64,000 bases of DNA from G963556115 sp963678205 (GCA_963678205.1 OY782760.1:1178001-1242000); one strand, 5' to 3'. Numbered from the stretch's first letter, positions 1 to 8,933 are shown. Numbers and translations: made by a program. Notes: generated by a model from the letters alone, not told the origin.

Positions 1-1326
1 ATAAATCTATGTAAAACAGAGAAATATTTAAGTAGGGGTTACTATTGTTCATTACTGGCCGAAGCGAGGAATCACATAGTGCTCCCCAGCGTTAAAACTA
101 TCAATGAAATGCGGGGTAAGATAAAGATTCTTATCACCAGTAAATTATGTTCAGCGCGTGAAATCAGTTGGATTGAAAGTAATGAATATTTTGAGCCAGT
201 TTATATCTTATCAGGTGAATCTACTGAACCTGCTTTGGATAAAATGGCTAGAGAAATTTTTAAGCAATTTCAAACTCCAATTATTAAATTCCAAATTGAT
301 AAGGGATCGTCTGTGATCACTCTAGAACGAGTTTCATTTGAAGAGCTTTCTGAGAAATTTCAAAAAGAATATATTGAAAAATTGTCGCATTCTAATTTTG
401 CTGTATGGAGAAAGAGCTCCAGTAAGAAAAAGCATAGATGGGACATGGCTATTCTTGTGAATTCTAATGAGTCACTGCCTCCTAGCGATAAAAAATCAAT
501 TGGGTATTTTGAAAAGGCTGCATCAAAATATGGAATAAAGGTAGATATTATTGGTGAGAAAAACCTGCTAAATTTACGTCAGTATGATGCTCTATTTATT
601 CGAGAAACCACCGCAATTGACCATTACACCTATCATCTGTCTTGTGAAGCAGAGAAGCTTGGGCTAGTGGTAATTGATGATTCTACTTCTATTCTAAGGT
701 GTTGTAATAAAGTGTTTTTGCATGATGCCTTTACTTATAATAATGTACCTACATTAAAAACTAAAATTCTTAATATGTTTAATAAAGATTGTATTGATGA
801 AATTGAAAGCGAGTTTGAGTATCCATTTGTTATTAAAAAACCTGAAGGGTCTTTTTCGCAAGGTGTATATAAAATTGCTAATAAAGATCAACTTATTACA
901 AGCTTAGCCAACGTTTTTAAACAATCTGCATTAGCGCTTATTCAGGAATATATGTATACTGAATATGACTGGAGAATTGGTGTCCTGAATGGCAGAGCAA
1001 TATATGCGTGTCGTTATTATATGGCAAGAAATCACTGGCAAATTTATAATCATGGAGACTCTAGATTTAATTCAGGAAATTTTGAATGTTTGCCAACTTT
1101 TGAAGTCCCTAAAAAAGTTCTTAATGCTAGCTTGCGTGCTTGTAAAATCATCGGGAATGGGCTGTATGGGGTAGATATAAAAGTGAAAAATAATAATGCC
1201 TATGTAATTGAAGTAAATGATAATCCGAGTATTGATCATGGTGTTGAAGACAAATATCTTGGTCAGGAATTATATATGCTTATTATGGCAGAATTTTTTA
1301 ATCGCTTAGAATTAAGAGGTAAGTAA
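1..1326 (+). CDS. RimK-like ATP-grasp ligase with RLAN-type N-terminus (5' truncated by window)
   Basis: The frame is open to base 1 with no stop, and the first codons encode residues such as GYYCSLLAEARNH followed by LPSVKTIN, which match the conserved N-terminal region found in RimK-like ATP-grasp proteins. The GTG at 79 is therefore probably internal and the gene starts outside the window. The ATP-grasp fold is visible in the second half: FVIKKPEGSFSQGV (ATP-binding lysine and glycine-rich loop), QEYMYTEYDWRIGV, and the metal-binding end GVDIKVKNNNAYVIEVNDNPSID with the E-x-N-x-N-P motif. Family members join an amino acid or small acid to a carboxylate using ATP; the substrate cannot be read from sequence. 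The stop codon abuts the ATG of the following GNAT gene, so the two are one transcription unit. Family confidence is high; substrate unknown. Confidence 0.88.
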   Translation: MNLCKTEKYLSRGYYCSLLAEARNHIVLPSVKTINEMRGKIKILITSKLCSAREISWIESNEYFEPVYILSGESTEPALDKMAREIFKQFQTPIIKFQIDKGSSVITLERVSFEELSEKFQKEYIEKLSHSNFAVWRKSSSKKKHRWDMAILVNSNESLPPSDKKSIGYFEKAASKYGIKVDIIGEKNLLNLRQYDALFIRETTAIDHYTYHLSCEAEKLGLVVIDDSTSILRCCNKVFLHDAFTYNNVPTLKTKILNMFNKDCIDEIESEFEYPFVIKKPEGSFSQGVYKIANKDQLITSLANVFKQSALALIQEYMYTEYDWRIGVLNGRAIYACRYYMARNHWQIYNHGDSRFNSGNFECLPTFEVPKKVLNASLRACKIIGNGLYGVDIKVKNNNAYVIEVNDNPSIDHGVEDKYLGQELYMLIMAEFFNRLELRGK

Positions 1327-1785
1327 ATGCAAGGCTATATTTATCGCTCAGCTGAGATAAGTGATGTACAGAGGTTAGTCTTTATTGAAAATTTGTGTTT
1401 TGTCTCAGATAGAATAAGTGAAAAGCAGTTTAAACATCTGATATTAAAGGGGAAAGTGCTATTTATCGTAATATGTAAAACTGAAGATACTCGTCCTATA
1501 GGCTATGGGTTGTGTTTTACTCCTGCAAAGCGTTCTACAGCCAGACTTTATTCATTAGTCATATTGCCAGATTTTAGAGGGCAAAGGTTGGCATTGAGTT
1601 TACTTGAGCTATTATTGGTTAGGTTACAGGAGAAGAACTATAAATTCTGTAATCTTGAAGTACGAGAAAGTGACAAAAAAACTCAGAAGCTATACGAATA
1701 TTTTGGGTTTAGTTTTATAAAGCGGATAGCAAATTATTATCAGGATGGAGAGGCTGCATTAAGAATGAGAGCCGCCATTATATAG
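1327..1785 (+). CDS. GNAT-family N-acetyltransferase
   Basis: This 152-residue protein has the single-domain GNAT length. Visible motifs are the beta4 strand and acetyl-CoA loop (SLVILPDFRGQRLALSLL, a variant of the Q/R-x-x-G-x-G/A loop) and the later LEVRESDKKTQKLYEYFGF, typical of motif B, where a residue near the tyrosine usually assists the thiolate. It starts on the base right after the stop of the RimK-like gene, so translation is probably coupled. RimK-like RLAN/ATP-grasp genes are known beside GNAT domains in other bacteria (there often fused to a C39-like peptidase); here the peptidase part is absent. A joint role in modifying a small molecule or peptide is inference. Acetyl acceptor unknown. 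Confidence 0.85.
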   Translation: MQGYIYRSAEISDVQRLVFIENLCFVSDRISEKQFKHLILKGKVLFIVICKTEDTRPIGYGLCFTPAKRSTARLYSLVILPDFRGQRLALSLLELLLVRLQEKNYKFCNLEVRESDKKTQKLYEYFGFSFIKRIANYYQDGEAALRMRAAII

Positions 1786-1840
1786 TATTCTCAATGTTAT
1801 TAAAATTTTTCAGTGAAATATGTTATTTACTAAAAATGGT

Positions 1841-1914
1841 CGGGGAGACAGGATTTGAACCTGCGGCCTGCTGCTCCCAAAGCAGCCGCGCTAGCCAAGC
1901 TGCGCCACTCCCCG
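1841..1914 (-). tRNA. tRNA-Pro (anticodon TGG)
   Basis: Read on the minus strand the 74 bases fold as a complete cloverleaf: a 7-bp acceptor stem CGGGGAG/CTCCCCG, D-stem GCGC/GCGC, anticodon stem GCTGC/GCAGC enclosing TTTGGGA (anticodon TGG), a five-base variable loop, and a T-arm GCAGG-TTCAAAT-CCTGT. CCA is not encoded. The CGG start with the TGG anticodon identifies proline. It stands alone between the GNAT gene and the cold-shock gene. Confidence 0.97.
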
Positions 1915-1924
1915 ATAATCAAGT

Positions 1925-2300
1925 AACTTATTTGATTTATATAATTTAGCTATATTAATAGTAATTGCAAGAGGTTAATGATTATTTATTGTTGAATGTT
2001 GGTAAATATAATAATAATATTTTAAGTAGTACCTTTATTATCAATAAATTATATAAATATACAACATGTAATTGTGTTATATATTTTTAATTTATAACGT
2101 TTTTTTCTGGAACAAATAATATTTTTCGGTTATAATATTAATATTCTGAGTATATGCATTATTAGTATTGTGTATTATTTTAGTTGTTTGCTTGGGATAT
2201 TTTAGAGTTTAATGTATTATTCGGGTCTGGACGTTATTCTCTTGCGTAAAGATTCTTGTGTGTGATTAAGAGAAGGGATTATGTTTGTAAGGAGGTTGCT
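1925..2300 (+). other. AT-rich leader/intergenic region before the cold-shock gene
   Basis: There is no convincing gene here. The stretch is extremely AT-rich up to about 2220 and then gives a less AT-rich segment leading into an AAGGAGG ribosome-binding site. Cold-shock genes of the CspA type often carry long temperature-responsive leaders, and part of this region may be one. I could not identify a specific fold or a promoter close to consensus. Confidence 0.4.
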
Positions 2301-2510
2301 TTGGCTACAGGTACGGTAAAATGGTTTAGTAATCAAAAGGGCTATGGATTTATTACACCTGACGATGGAGGAGATGATCTATTTGTACATTTCTCAAATA
2401 TCATGTCTGAAGGGTATAAATCACTCAAAGACGATCAAAAAGTTTTGTTTGAGCCTGGGGAAGGGAAAAAGGGTCCAGAAGCTACAGAAGTTAGGATCAC
2501 GGAAGAATAA
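2301..2510 (+). CDS. Cold-shock protein (CspA family), TTG start
   Basis: This 69-residue protein is a single cold-shock domain. It shows GTVKWFSNQKGYGFI (RNP1-containing strand) and DLFVHFSNI (RNP2), the single-stranded nucleic-acid binding motifs, and ends after the usual RITEE-like tail. The chosen start is the TTG at 2301, five bases after a perfect GGAGG (2291-2295) and giving the canonical ATGTVKWF beginning; longer in-frame starts from 2256 would add residues not seen in the family. It probably acts as an RNA chaperone in the cytoplasm. The gene stands alone, closed by a terminator immediately downstream. Confidence 0.95.
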   Translation: MATGTVKWFSNQKGYGFITPDDGGDDLFVHFSNIMSEGYKSLKDDQKVLFEPGEGKKGPEATEVRITEE

Positions 2511-2527
2511 TTATTACTAAATTCATT

Positions 2528-2567
2528 AAAAAAGACCGAACTCCTTATGAGTTCGATCTTTTTTTTA
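2528..2567 (+). terminator. Rho-independent terminator of the cold-shock gene
   Basis: Stem 2531-2543 pairs with 2549-2561 (AAAGACCGAACTC / GAGTTCGATCTTT with one mismatch) around a five-base loop, followed by a run of eight or more T. The A-run on the left also makes it usable from the minus strand for the selD gene. Confidence 0.9.
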
Positions 2568-2628
2568 TTGACTATATCTGCAGAGGGATGTCATAAAAAA
2601 TATAAAAGTGTGCCTTAAAGGATTATAG

Positions 2629-4236
2629 TTAGCGCAATTGATTGTAGAACATGTTGGCACTTGCTCCTCCGAAGGAGATTCCCATTGCCACTGCTTCAGA
2701 AATTTCTTCGTTGCTTGCGCCGAGTTTTTTAGCAGCTTCAATATTTAATTTGACACATTCCTCACATTTATGCGAAACTGAGAGTGCTAGTGCCATAAGC
2801 TTTTTTCCCTTGGCTTTTAGTGCTCCATCTTTGTTCACTGCTTTCATATAACTGGAAAATTCTACAGATGCTGCCGCTGGAGGTAACTCATTGTCTTTAA
2901 CTTTTGTAGACTGTGCAGAACAGCATGAACTGGTCGTCTGGGAATTATTTACTTGCAACTCTTTTGAACAGCAGCTGCCTGCTGAGGCATTATTGACTTT
3001 AGGTTGAATCGTTGATCTTTTGACCGATTTAAGTCCTTTGCTCTCTTTTAGTCTGATAATACCGTTTTCTGAATTTGACAGTACTCTACCGACCTCTGTG
3101 CCCGTTATACCATTACTTTTAAGGTATTCAATATATGCTTGAGCGCTATTAGCGGGCAAAGATACAAGTAGTCCTCCGCTTGTTTCGGGAGAGTAAAGAA
3201 TATTTTGCTCTGCTTCTGTAAGCTCACCGTAATCAATATATTCATCAGAAGCTTCGCGATTTCTCTCTACCGCACCGGGAAATGCGTCTAATTTGGCAAG
3301 TCTCTCTACGGCTGAGAATAGTGGAACATCTTTGAAATTGATCTCTATTTCTTTATTGCTTCCTCTTGCCATCTCTGTAAGGTGTCCAAGTAGACTGAAG
3401 CCAGTAACATCAGTTGCTGCATGTGCGTTGAAATGGTTCATAGCTCTACCAGCGATGCGGTTTAGAGTTGTCATTGCAGTTGTAACTTCTTCAACTTCTT
3501 CAGTGCTGGCCTTTTCTAACTGTTTTGCAAATAGTACAATTCCCCCTCCGATAGGCTTGGTGAGTACTAGTTTATCCCCAGTCTCTGCTCCAGTGTTTGA
3601 GATGATCTGGTTTTTGTCTATACTACCTAGAATCGCGTAGCCACACTTAACTTCGCTGTCGTTTATACTATGCCCTCCGATTGCAGCAATTCCAGCTTCT
3701 GCCAGCTTGTCTGCTCCTCCTTGTAACATAGCGGTCATAGCAGCCTCTGGTAGAGTATATATAGGAAATCCAACGATTGATAGAGCTGTTTCTGCCTCAC
3801 CACCCATTGCATACACATCGCTCAGGCTATTTGCAGCAGCAATCATTCCAAAGGTATATGGATCATCGACTGATGGAGCAAAAACATCCACTGTCATTAC
3901 GCTTGCTCTACTTGCTCCCTCCGTTTCAATAATACCTGCATCATCGCTGCTTTCGTTGCCTATGAGCACCCTGCTGTCTTTGTATCCATTTAGTCTCTTT
4001 ATTACAGTTTCAAGGTATTTTTTTGGGACTTTTGACGCGCAACCTACAGCTCTGATATGTTCTGTAAGCTTGATTTCACCAGTAACGATTTCTTCACGTT
4101 CGCCTGCGCATTCACAGATGTTTTTTTCTTTGAATAAGGTACAGGGGCAGTCTTTGTTAGGGTCGCATACGCAGTGCCCAAGCTTGATTGATCTTTTCAT
4201 AATGCGTTTACGTTTTTCAAGTTCAGCAGAAGTCAT
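2629..4236 (-). CDS. selD: SelD-type selenide, water dikinase with cysteine-rich N-terminus and AhpD-like C-terminal domain
   Basis: Residues about 55-410 form a SelD (PurM-like) core: catalytic Cys66 and Lys69 in GCASK, then the nucleotide/metal motifs SSDDAGI, VMTVDVFAP and GGHSINDSEVKCG. SelD makes selenophosphate from selenide and ATP for tRNA modification and selenocysteine. Two additions stand out. The first 45 residues hold Cys22, 24, 30, 32, 41 and 43 (CVCDPNKDCPC, CECAGE), a likely metal or selenium/sulfur site. The C-terminal about 75 residues resemble an AhpD/carboxymuconolactone-decarboxylase-like domain with Cys491-x-x-Cys494 (SHKCEEC). Between them is a linker with two CCS motifs. 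An AAGGGAGAG ribosome site lies four bases before the ATG. It is 12 bases downstream of aroQ in the same direction. The usual GCGCK motif is GCASK here, keeping the essential Cys and Lys. The role of the extra domains is inference. Confidence 0.88.
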   Translation of the reverse strand: MTSAELEKRKRIMKRSIKLGHCVCDPNKDCPCTLFKEKNICECAGEREEIVTGEIKLTEHIRAVGCASKVPKKYLETVIKRLNGYKDSRVLIGNESSDDAGIIETEGASRASVMTVDVFAPSVDDPYTFGMIAAANSLSDVYAMGGEAETALSIVGFPIYTLPEAAMTAMLQGGADKLAEAGIAAIGGHSINDSEVKCGYAILGSIDKNQIISNTGAETGDKLVLTKPIGGGIVLFAKQLEKASTEEVEEVTTAMTTLNRIAGRAMNHFNAHAATDVTGFSLLGHLTEMARGSNKEIEINFKDVPLFSAVERLAKLDAFPGAVERNREASDEYIDYGELTEAEQNILYSPETSGGLLVSLPANSAQAYIEYLKSNGITGTEVGRVLSNSENGIIRLKESKGLKSVKRSTIQPKVNNASAGSCCSKELQVNNSQTTSSCCSAQSTKVKDNELPPAAASVEFSSYMKAVNKDGALKAKGKKLMALALSVSHKCEECVKLNIEAAKKLGASNEEISEAVAMGISFGGASANMFYNQLR

Positions 4237-4248
4237 GGATCTCTCCCT

Positions 4249-4680
4249 TTATTTGTTCAATATAAAATATTGCATTGCTAATTCATATGACTGTATACCG
4301 AAACCGCATATTACACCTTTGCAAGCTGGAGATATGCAGGAGTGTTGTCTGAAGTCTTCCCGTGTATGTATATTGCTCAAGTGTACTTCAATTGTCGGTA
4401 GGTCAACACCTTTGATTGCGTCGTGGAGTGCTATACTCGTATGAGTATATGCGGCAGCATTTATGATAATTCCGTCGTGCTCGTCTTTCTTAGCATTATG
4501 TATCTCATTTATAAGCTCTCCTTCGATATTTGACTGGAATAATTTGATTTCAATGCCAGATTTATCTGCTATTTTTTGCAGATTATTATTGATATCTTCA
4601 AGAGTTTCGTAGCCATATATCTCTGGTTCTCTGGTTCCAAGAAGATTGAGATTAGGACCATTTAATATTGACAGCTTCAT
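4249..4680 (-). CDS. aroQ: Type II 3-dehydroquinate dehydratase
   Basis: This 143-residue protein has the full length of the type II family, which removes water from 3-dehydroquinate in the shikimate pathway. Family motifs in order are GPNLNLLGTREPEIYG with the catalytic tyrosine, FQSNIEGELI, INAAAYTHTSIALHDAI with the catalytic histidine region, and EVHLSNIHTREDFRQHSCIS with the substrate-binding HLSN. The start is supported by AAGGAG eight bases upstream. It precedes selD in the same direction with a 12-base gap, so both are probably cotranscribed; no functional link between shikimate synthesis and selenium is evident. Confidence 0.96.
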   Translation of the reverse strand: MKLSILNGPNLNLLGTREPEIYGYETLEDINNNLQKIADKSGIEIKLFQSNIEGELINEIHNAKKDEHDGIIINAAAYTHTSIALHDAIKGVDLPTIEVHLSNIHTREDFRQHSCISPACKGVICGFGIQSYELAMQYFILNK

Positions 4681-4770
4681 GGTGTGCTCCTTATTGAATA
4701 TAATTTATTATCAAGTATGATCAATAGTATACAACTCTGGGCAGAGGTTTTCTAGTTTAAATTTCTGGCA

Positions 4771-4811
4771 ATAAATATACTGCACCAAGAAACTTAGTGC
4801 AGTATATTTAT
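4771..4811 (-). terminator. Hairpin ending the hexuronate run
   Basis: A perfect 15-bp inverted repeat (4771-4785 with 4797-4811) surrounds an 11-base loop in the gap between uxaA and aroQ. There is no strong T-run on the minus strand, so it may act as a terminator or as a 3' stabilising stem for the uxaA message. Confidence 0.65.
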
Positions 4812-4837
4812 TGTATCTGGTTTTTATTTAGGTTTAT

Positions 4838-6340
4838 TTAAAGAGTTACACCTGATTTGAAGATTGCAATGTCTCTGTAATTGTTCTCCTCGCTTTTGGT
4901 AAGTCTTTTATTTGAAGCAGTTTCAATTATTTGCTCAAGGAGGGATTTTCCCGCATCCTCCATACTTGTTCCTTCTAGTACAATTCCTGCATTAAAGTCG
5001 ATCCAGTTTGACTTGCGTATAGCCAGATCAGAGTTAGTCGCTACTTTTAGGCATGGTACTGGTGAGCCAAGTGGTGTACCGCGTCCTGTAGTAAAGAGGA
5101 TAATATGAGCTCCCGCAGCAGCAAGGTTGGTTACTGCTACGATATCGTTTCCAGGTCCGTTAAGTACGCTAAGACCTTTTTTGTTTATTTTATCTCCATA
5201 ATCAAGAACGTCCACAATTGGCGCTCTTCCACCTTTCTGGACACACCCTAGTGATTTCTCCTCAAGGGTAGTAATGCCACCCTTACGGTTTCCTGGTGAT
5301 GGGTTCTCAGATACTGGTTCACCATGAGATATAAAGTACTCTCTGAAATCGTTGATAAGTTTTACCGCTCTATCGCAGGTTGCTCTGTCAATGCATCTAG
5401 GTAGGAATTCATCTTCAGCTCCGAAAATTTCAGGTATCTCTGTAAGAGCGACTGAACCACCAGCACTTACTATTAATTCAGATACTACCCCAAGAAGTGG
5501 ATTGGCACTAAGACCTGAGAACGCATCAGAACCGCCACACTTCAAACCAATCTTGAGCTCATTAAGAGACACTTCTTCCTGCTTGAACGTTGCTGCGTAT
5601 TCTTTTAGCTCTGTAAGTATTTTCTCTGCTTCAGCATGTTCATCATCTACTTCCTGACTTATTAGAAAGCGAACTCTGTCCGGGTTATAATCACCTAGTA
5701 TTTCCTTGAATTCACTCACCTGATTATTCTCACACCCTAGACCTAGAATTAATACACCGGCAGCATTAGGATGGTTTACAAGACCTGCAAGTATTTTCTT
5801 TGTGCGCTCATGATCTCCACCAAGCTGTGAACAGCCGTATGGGTGTTCAAACGCATAACAGCCATCTACTCCGGCAGGTAATTCCTTTCCTGCATCTTTG
5901 GCAATATTTCTAGCGGTTGCGTTTACACATCCAACGGTAGGGATAACCCAGATTTCATTGCGGATGCCTACTTCGTCATTCGCACGTCTGTAGCCAGAGA
6001 ATGTTTTTTTTGCAAGCAAATCATTGGCCGTTACTTGTGGATTTACAAGTTCAGGTTCAGCAATAAAACTACCTTCAAGTGCAGTCTTCACATTGTGCTC
6101 ATGTACCCATTCACCTTTTGTAATATCTGCCTTTGCTTTACCGATTCTGAAACCATATTTAATAATATCAACACCTTCTTTAATATCAGTAAGAGCAAAT
6201 TTATGTCCAGCAGGAATTTCGGAAAGTAGATTGATAGTAGCGCCTTCAACTGTAATATCGTTGCCTTTTTCGAGTGTGGAAATGGCAACAGCTACATTAT
6301 CATTTTGATGAACTTGCAATGCTTTTGATATTACAGACAT
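4838..6340 (-). CDS. uxaA: Altronate dehydratase
   Basis: The 500-residue product matches full-length UxaA: an N-terminal SAF-like domain (about residues 1-100, MSVISKALQVHQNDNVAVAI) followed by the large catalytic part with IPTVGCVNATARNIA, GCYAFEHPYGCSQLGGD, LGCENNQ, KCGGSDAFSGLSANP and GRGTPLGSPVPCLKV, whose cysteines are the likely iron-binding residues. It dehydrates D-altronate to 2-keto-3-deoxygluconate. The start chosen is the ATG at 6340, preceded by AAGGAG and sharing its A with the TAA of uxaB (TAATG), so translation is coupled; an in-frame ATG seven codons upstream lacks a ribosome site. It is the last gene of the TRAP-dehydrogenase-uxaB-uxaA run. Confidence 0.96.
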   Translation of the reverse strand: MSVISKALQVHQNDNVAVAISTLEKGNDITVEGATINLLSEIPAGHKFALTDIKEGVDIIKYGFRIGKAKADITKGEWVHEHNVKTALEGSFIAEPELVNPQVTANDLLAKKTFSGYRRANDEVGIRNEIWVIPTVGCVNATARNIAKDAGKELPAGVDGCYAFEHPYGCSQLGGDHERTKKILAGLVNHPNAAGVLILGLGCENNQVSEFKEILGDYNPDRVRFLISQEVDDEHAEAEKILTELKEYAATFKQEEVSLNELKIGLKCGGSDAFSGLSANPLLGVVSELIVSAGGSVALTEIPEIFGAEDEFLPRCIDRATCDRAVKLINDFREYFISHGEPVSENPSPGNRKGGITTLEEKSLGCVQKGGRAPIVDVLDYGDKINKKGLSVLNGPGNDIVAVTNLAAAGAHIILFTTGRGTPLGSPVPCLKVATNSDLAIRKSNWIDFNAGIVLEGTSMEDAGKSLLEQIIETASNKRLTKSEENNYRDIAIFKSGVTL

Positions 6341-7842
6341 TAGTTTATCTCCTTGACACATGCTCTAGTACCTCTTGCATTGATAGTGTCGCAGTATTTA
6401 ACAACTTCTTCTTTTAGTCCAGAAATCGCAGTAAGGTCTTCATCCCAGAAATCTGTGTTGCTGAGTACAGAATTAACAGTAGTTGCTGTAGAATCTTTTG
6501 CGTAGGCTCTACTGAAGAAGTCTGTAATATCTTTGCTGTCATTGATCAGGTATTCTTTATTATTTGCGGTACCTATGAATTTGTTTGATTCAGTGTATTT
6601 GCCATTGTAGAAAGCGATAAGAGCAGCAAGAGAGAATGCAAGCCTTGTAGGGATCTTCTTCTCTGTTTCTACATATTTCTTGAGTGATGGTAAAACCCGT
6701 ACCTTCCATTTAGCCACTGAGTTTAATGAGATTGAAAGTAACTCGTGTCTAATGAATGGGTTTGCAAAACGTTCAAGAATTGTCTTCGCATAGCTTTCCT
6801 TCTCTTCTTGAGGTAACTCAAGAGTAGGGACAATCTCAGTAAGTAGCATATCCTTTAAAAATACTGAGAAGTCCTCATCACCTAGCATCTCTCCTACTGT
6901 ATCAAGGCCAGCAAGGTGTGCGCCTAAGACATTGCCTGTATGAGCACCATTAAGAATTGCAACCTTGCGGGTTCTATATGGCTGCATGTTATTGGTGAAT
7001 ACTACATTTAGACCAATTTTATCAAACGGAATAAGATCTCTTGCCTTCTCATCAGCACCTTCAACAACTAGCAGATGGAATATTTCACCAGTATCTATGA
7101 GGTTGTCTTTGTAGCCTAATTCTGCAGTAATGGTGTCAATGTCATCTCTTGGGTATCCAGGTACGATACGATCTACTAGTGTGCTTAGGAATGAGTTTGA
7201 TTCATTGATCCATGTTTTGAATTCTATTCCTAAATTCCAATAGTCTGAGTACGAAAGAATACATTCTTTGAGTTTTGTCCCGTTATAGTTTATCAGTTCG
7301 CATGGCATGATAATCATGCCCTTTGTTGCATCCCCAGCGAAACATGTAAAACGTTTATATAGCCATGCTGTTAATTTTGCAGGGAAGGTCTGTGGGCAAG
7401 TGTTAGTATTAAAAGGTTCTTTTTTGAACTCAATACCAGCTTCAGTTGTATTTGAAACAATAAGTTCCATACTTGGGTTTTCAGCTGTTTCAAGGTAATC
7501 TTGCCAATTCGCAAATGGATTTATACCTCGTGAGATAGATGAGATTATTTTGCGCTTATCTTTAACTTCGCCATTCTCAATGCCGCGAAGCATTAGAGTA
7601 TACAGACCATCTTGGTCATTGAGCATATCAATAAGTCCAGAAGGTAGAGGCTGTACGACAACAACACTACCATTAAATTTATTATTGAAATTGAGCTCAT
7701 CAATCATCCAGTCAATGAAAGCGCGAAGAAAATTACCTTCACCAAACTGAAGTACTTTTTCCTTAAGTGGTACTTCTGTCTGTTTATTATAGTCTACTTT
7801 TATCTTGCCTGTAGTAAGTAGTGATCTAGTAAGTTGTTCCAT
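6340..7842 (-). CDS. uxaB: Tagaturonate reductase (altronate oxidoreductase)
   Basis: The 500-residue protein is a full-length member of the long-chain mannitol dehydrogenase/UxaB family. The N-terminal nucleotide-binding region carries VLQFGEGNFLRAFIDWMI, then VVVVQPLPSG and IVSNTTEAGIEF; the C-terminal domain has the catalytic lysine region KVAILNGAHTGNVLGAHLAGLDTVGE and the FANPFIRHELLSISLNSVAKWKVR segment. It interconverts D-tagaturonate and D-altronate with NAD(H). Its stop overlaps the uxaA start by one base. It lies 59 bases after a zinc dehydrogenase gene that could feed tagaturonate into the same step. Confidence 0.96.
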   Translation of the reverse strand: MEQLTRSLLTTGKIKVDYNKQTEVPLKEKVLQFGEGNFLRAFIDWMIDELNFNNKFNGSVVVVQPLPSGLIDMLNDQDGLYTLMLRGIENGEVKDKRKIISSISRGINPFANWQDYLETAENPSMELIVSNTTEAGIEFKKEPFNTNTCPQTFPAKLTAWLYKRFTCFAGDATKGMIIMPCELINYNGTKLKECILSYSDYWNLGIEFKTWINESNSFLSTLVDRIVPGYPRDDIDTITAELGYKDNLIDTGEIFHLLVVEGADEKARDLIPFDKIGLNVVFTNNMQPYRTRKVAILNGAHTGNVLGAHLAGLDTVGEMLGDEDFSVFLKDMLLTEIVPTLELPQEEKESYAKTILERFANPFIRHELLSISLNSVAKWKVRVLPSLKKYVETEKKIPTRLAFSLAALIAFYNGKYTESNKFIGTANNKEYLINDSKDITDFFSRAYAKDSTATTVNSVLSNTDFWDEDLTAISGLKEEVVKYCDTINARGTRACVKEIN

Positions 7843-7901
7843 GATATTTTCCTATTTTTGATTATCTTTTATGTATTAAGATTGCTTTGGTTATTTCATG
7901 C

Positions 7902-8933
7902 TTAGAGGTCGAAAGAGACGATAATTTTACTGACTTTAGCAGGGTTTTCTGCCCAGAACTTTAGCGCTTCGCCTGTTTCTTCAATTCCAACCTCTTTAGT
8001 AATTAGCTTCTTGATAGGGATATTTCCATCACGTACAGTTTTGAGCACATCAACAAAGTCTTCAAGGTCGGCATTACGAGATCCGCGTATTTGAAGTTCC
8101 TTCATTACAAAGAATTTTGTCTGGAAATCAACAGGATTGCTAGCATATCCAACATAAACCACGCGTCCAGAAAATGATACCAAGTCAACAGCTGCTTTAT
8201 AAGTTTGGACAAGACCAATAGCTTCTATGCAGACTCGTGGACCGTGTTCACCAGTGATTTCTTTTACCTTCTCTTCAAGGTTGTCTTTGGCTGAATTGAT
8301 TGCAAATTCTGCTCCACATTCTTTCGCAAGTGCTATCTTATCGTCATCAATATCAACAGCAATTACACGTCCTCCACGTCTTGCTGCACCAGCGATAGCT
8401 CCTAGTCCTACAAGTCCACAGCCGAAAGATAAAACGAAGTCACCTTTTTCAATTTCAGCTCTTTTTGCTGCATGAAAACCTACAGCAAGGGGTTCAACCA
8501 TTGCAATCTCTGAGAATTCAAGATCACTTACGCCATTGATAATTTTTTGGAATGGTACTGCTTTGTACTCGCATAATGCTCCATCTTGCTGTACGCCTAG
8601 AGTCTGGTTATACTGGCAGGCATTTGTTCTGCCTGCTACACATGAAGCACACTTTCCGCAGTTGGTGTAGGGTAGAATAGAGACTTTGTCGCCAATATTA
8701 TATTTTGAACTATCCACTTCAGCGCCAAGTTCAACAATTTCTCCTGCCGCCTCATGACCTGGAATACGTGGGTAGGTAACCATAGGGTTCTTGCCTCTGA
8801 AGGTATTCAGATCACTGCCGCAAAGGCCGATGCGTTTAATCTTTACTAGAATTTCATCAGCTTTGATTGTTGGTTTTTCAAGTTTATCAGAAGTTGAACA
8901 TTCAAATTCTTTGTTTATTAATACAGATTTCAT
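7902..8933 (-). CDS. Zinc-dependent alcohol dehydrogenase, LgoD (L-galactonate oxidoreductase)-like
   Basis: This 343-residue medium-chain dehydrogenase shows the catalytic-zinc motif GLCGSDLNTFRG and GHEAAGEIVELG, the four structural-zinc cysteines in NCGKCASCVAGRTNAC, and the Rossmann loop GCGLVGLGAIAGAARRGG. The late segment GSRNADLEDFVDVL resembles GSRNATPEDF of E. coli LgoD (YjjN) as I recall it. LgoD oxidises L-galactonate to D-tagaturonate, which is the UxaB substrate; the position between the transporter and uxaB fits that. L-gulonate or another aldonate/polyol remains possible. The specific substrate is inference from context. Confidence 0.8.
   Translation of the reverse strand: MKSVLINKEFECSTSDKLEKPTIKADEILVKIKRIGLCGSDLNTFRGKNPMVTYPRIPGHEAAGEIVELGAEVDSSKYNIGDKVSILPYTNCGKCASCVAGRTNACQYNQTLGVQQDGALCEYKAVPFQKIINGVSDLEFSEIAMVEPLAVGFHAAKRAEIEKGDFVLSFGCGLVGLGAIAGAARRGGRVIAVDIDDDKIALAKECGAEFAINSAKDNLEEKVKEITGEHGPRVCIEAIGLVQTYKAAVDLVSFSGRVVYVGYASNPVDFQTKFFVMKELQIRGSRNADLEDFVDVLKTVRDGNIPIKKLITKEVGIEETGEALKFWAENPAKVSKIIVSFDL

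Noticed and set aside
2629..4236. SelD gene containing selenocysteine
   Set aside because: The catalytic residue is an ordinary Cys codon and there is no in-frame TGA.
3707..4444. 245-residue plus-strand frame opposite selD/aroQ
   Set aside because: It is antisense to two well-supported genes, spans their junction and shows no domain.
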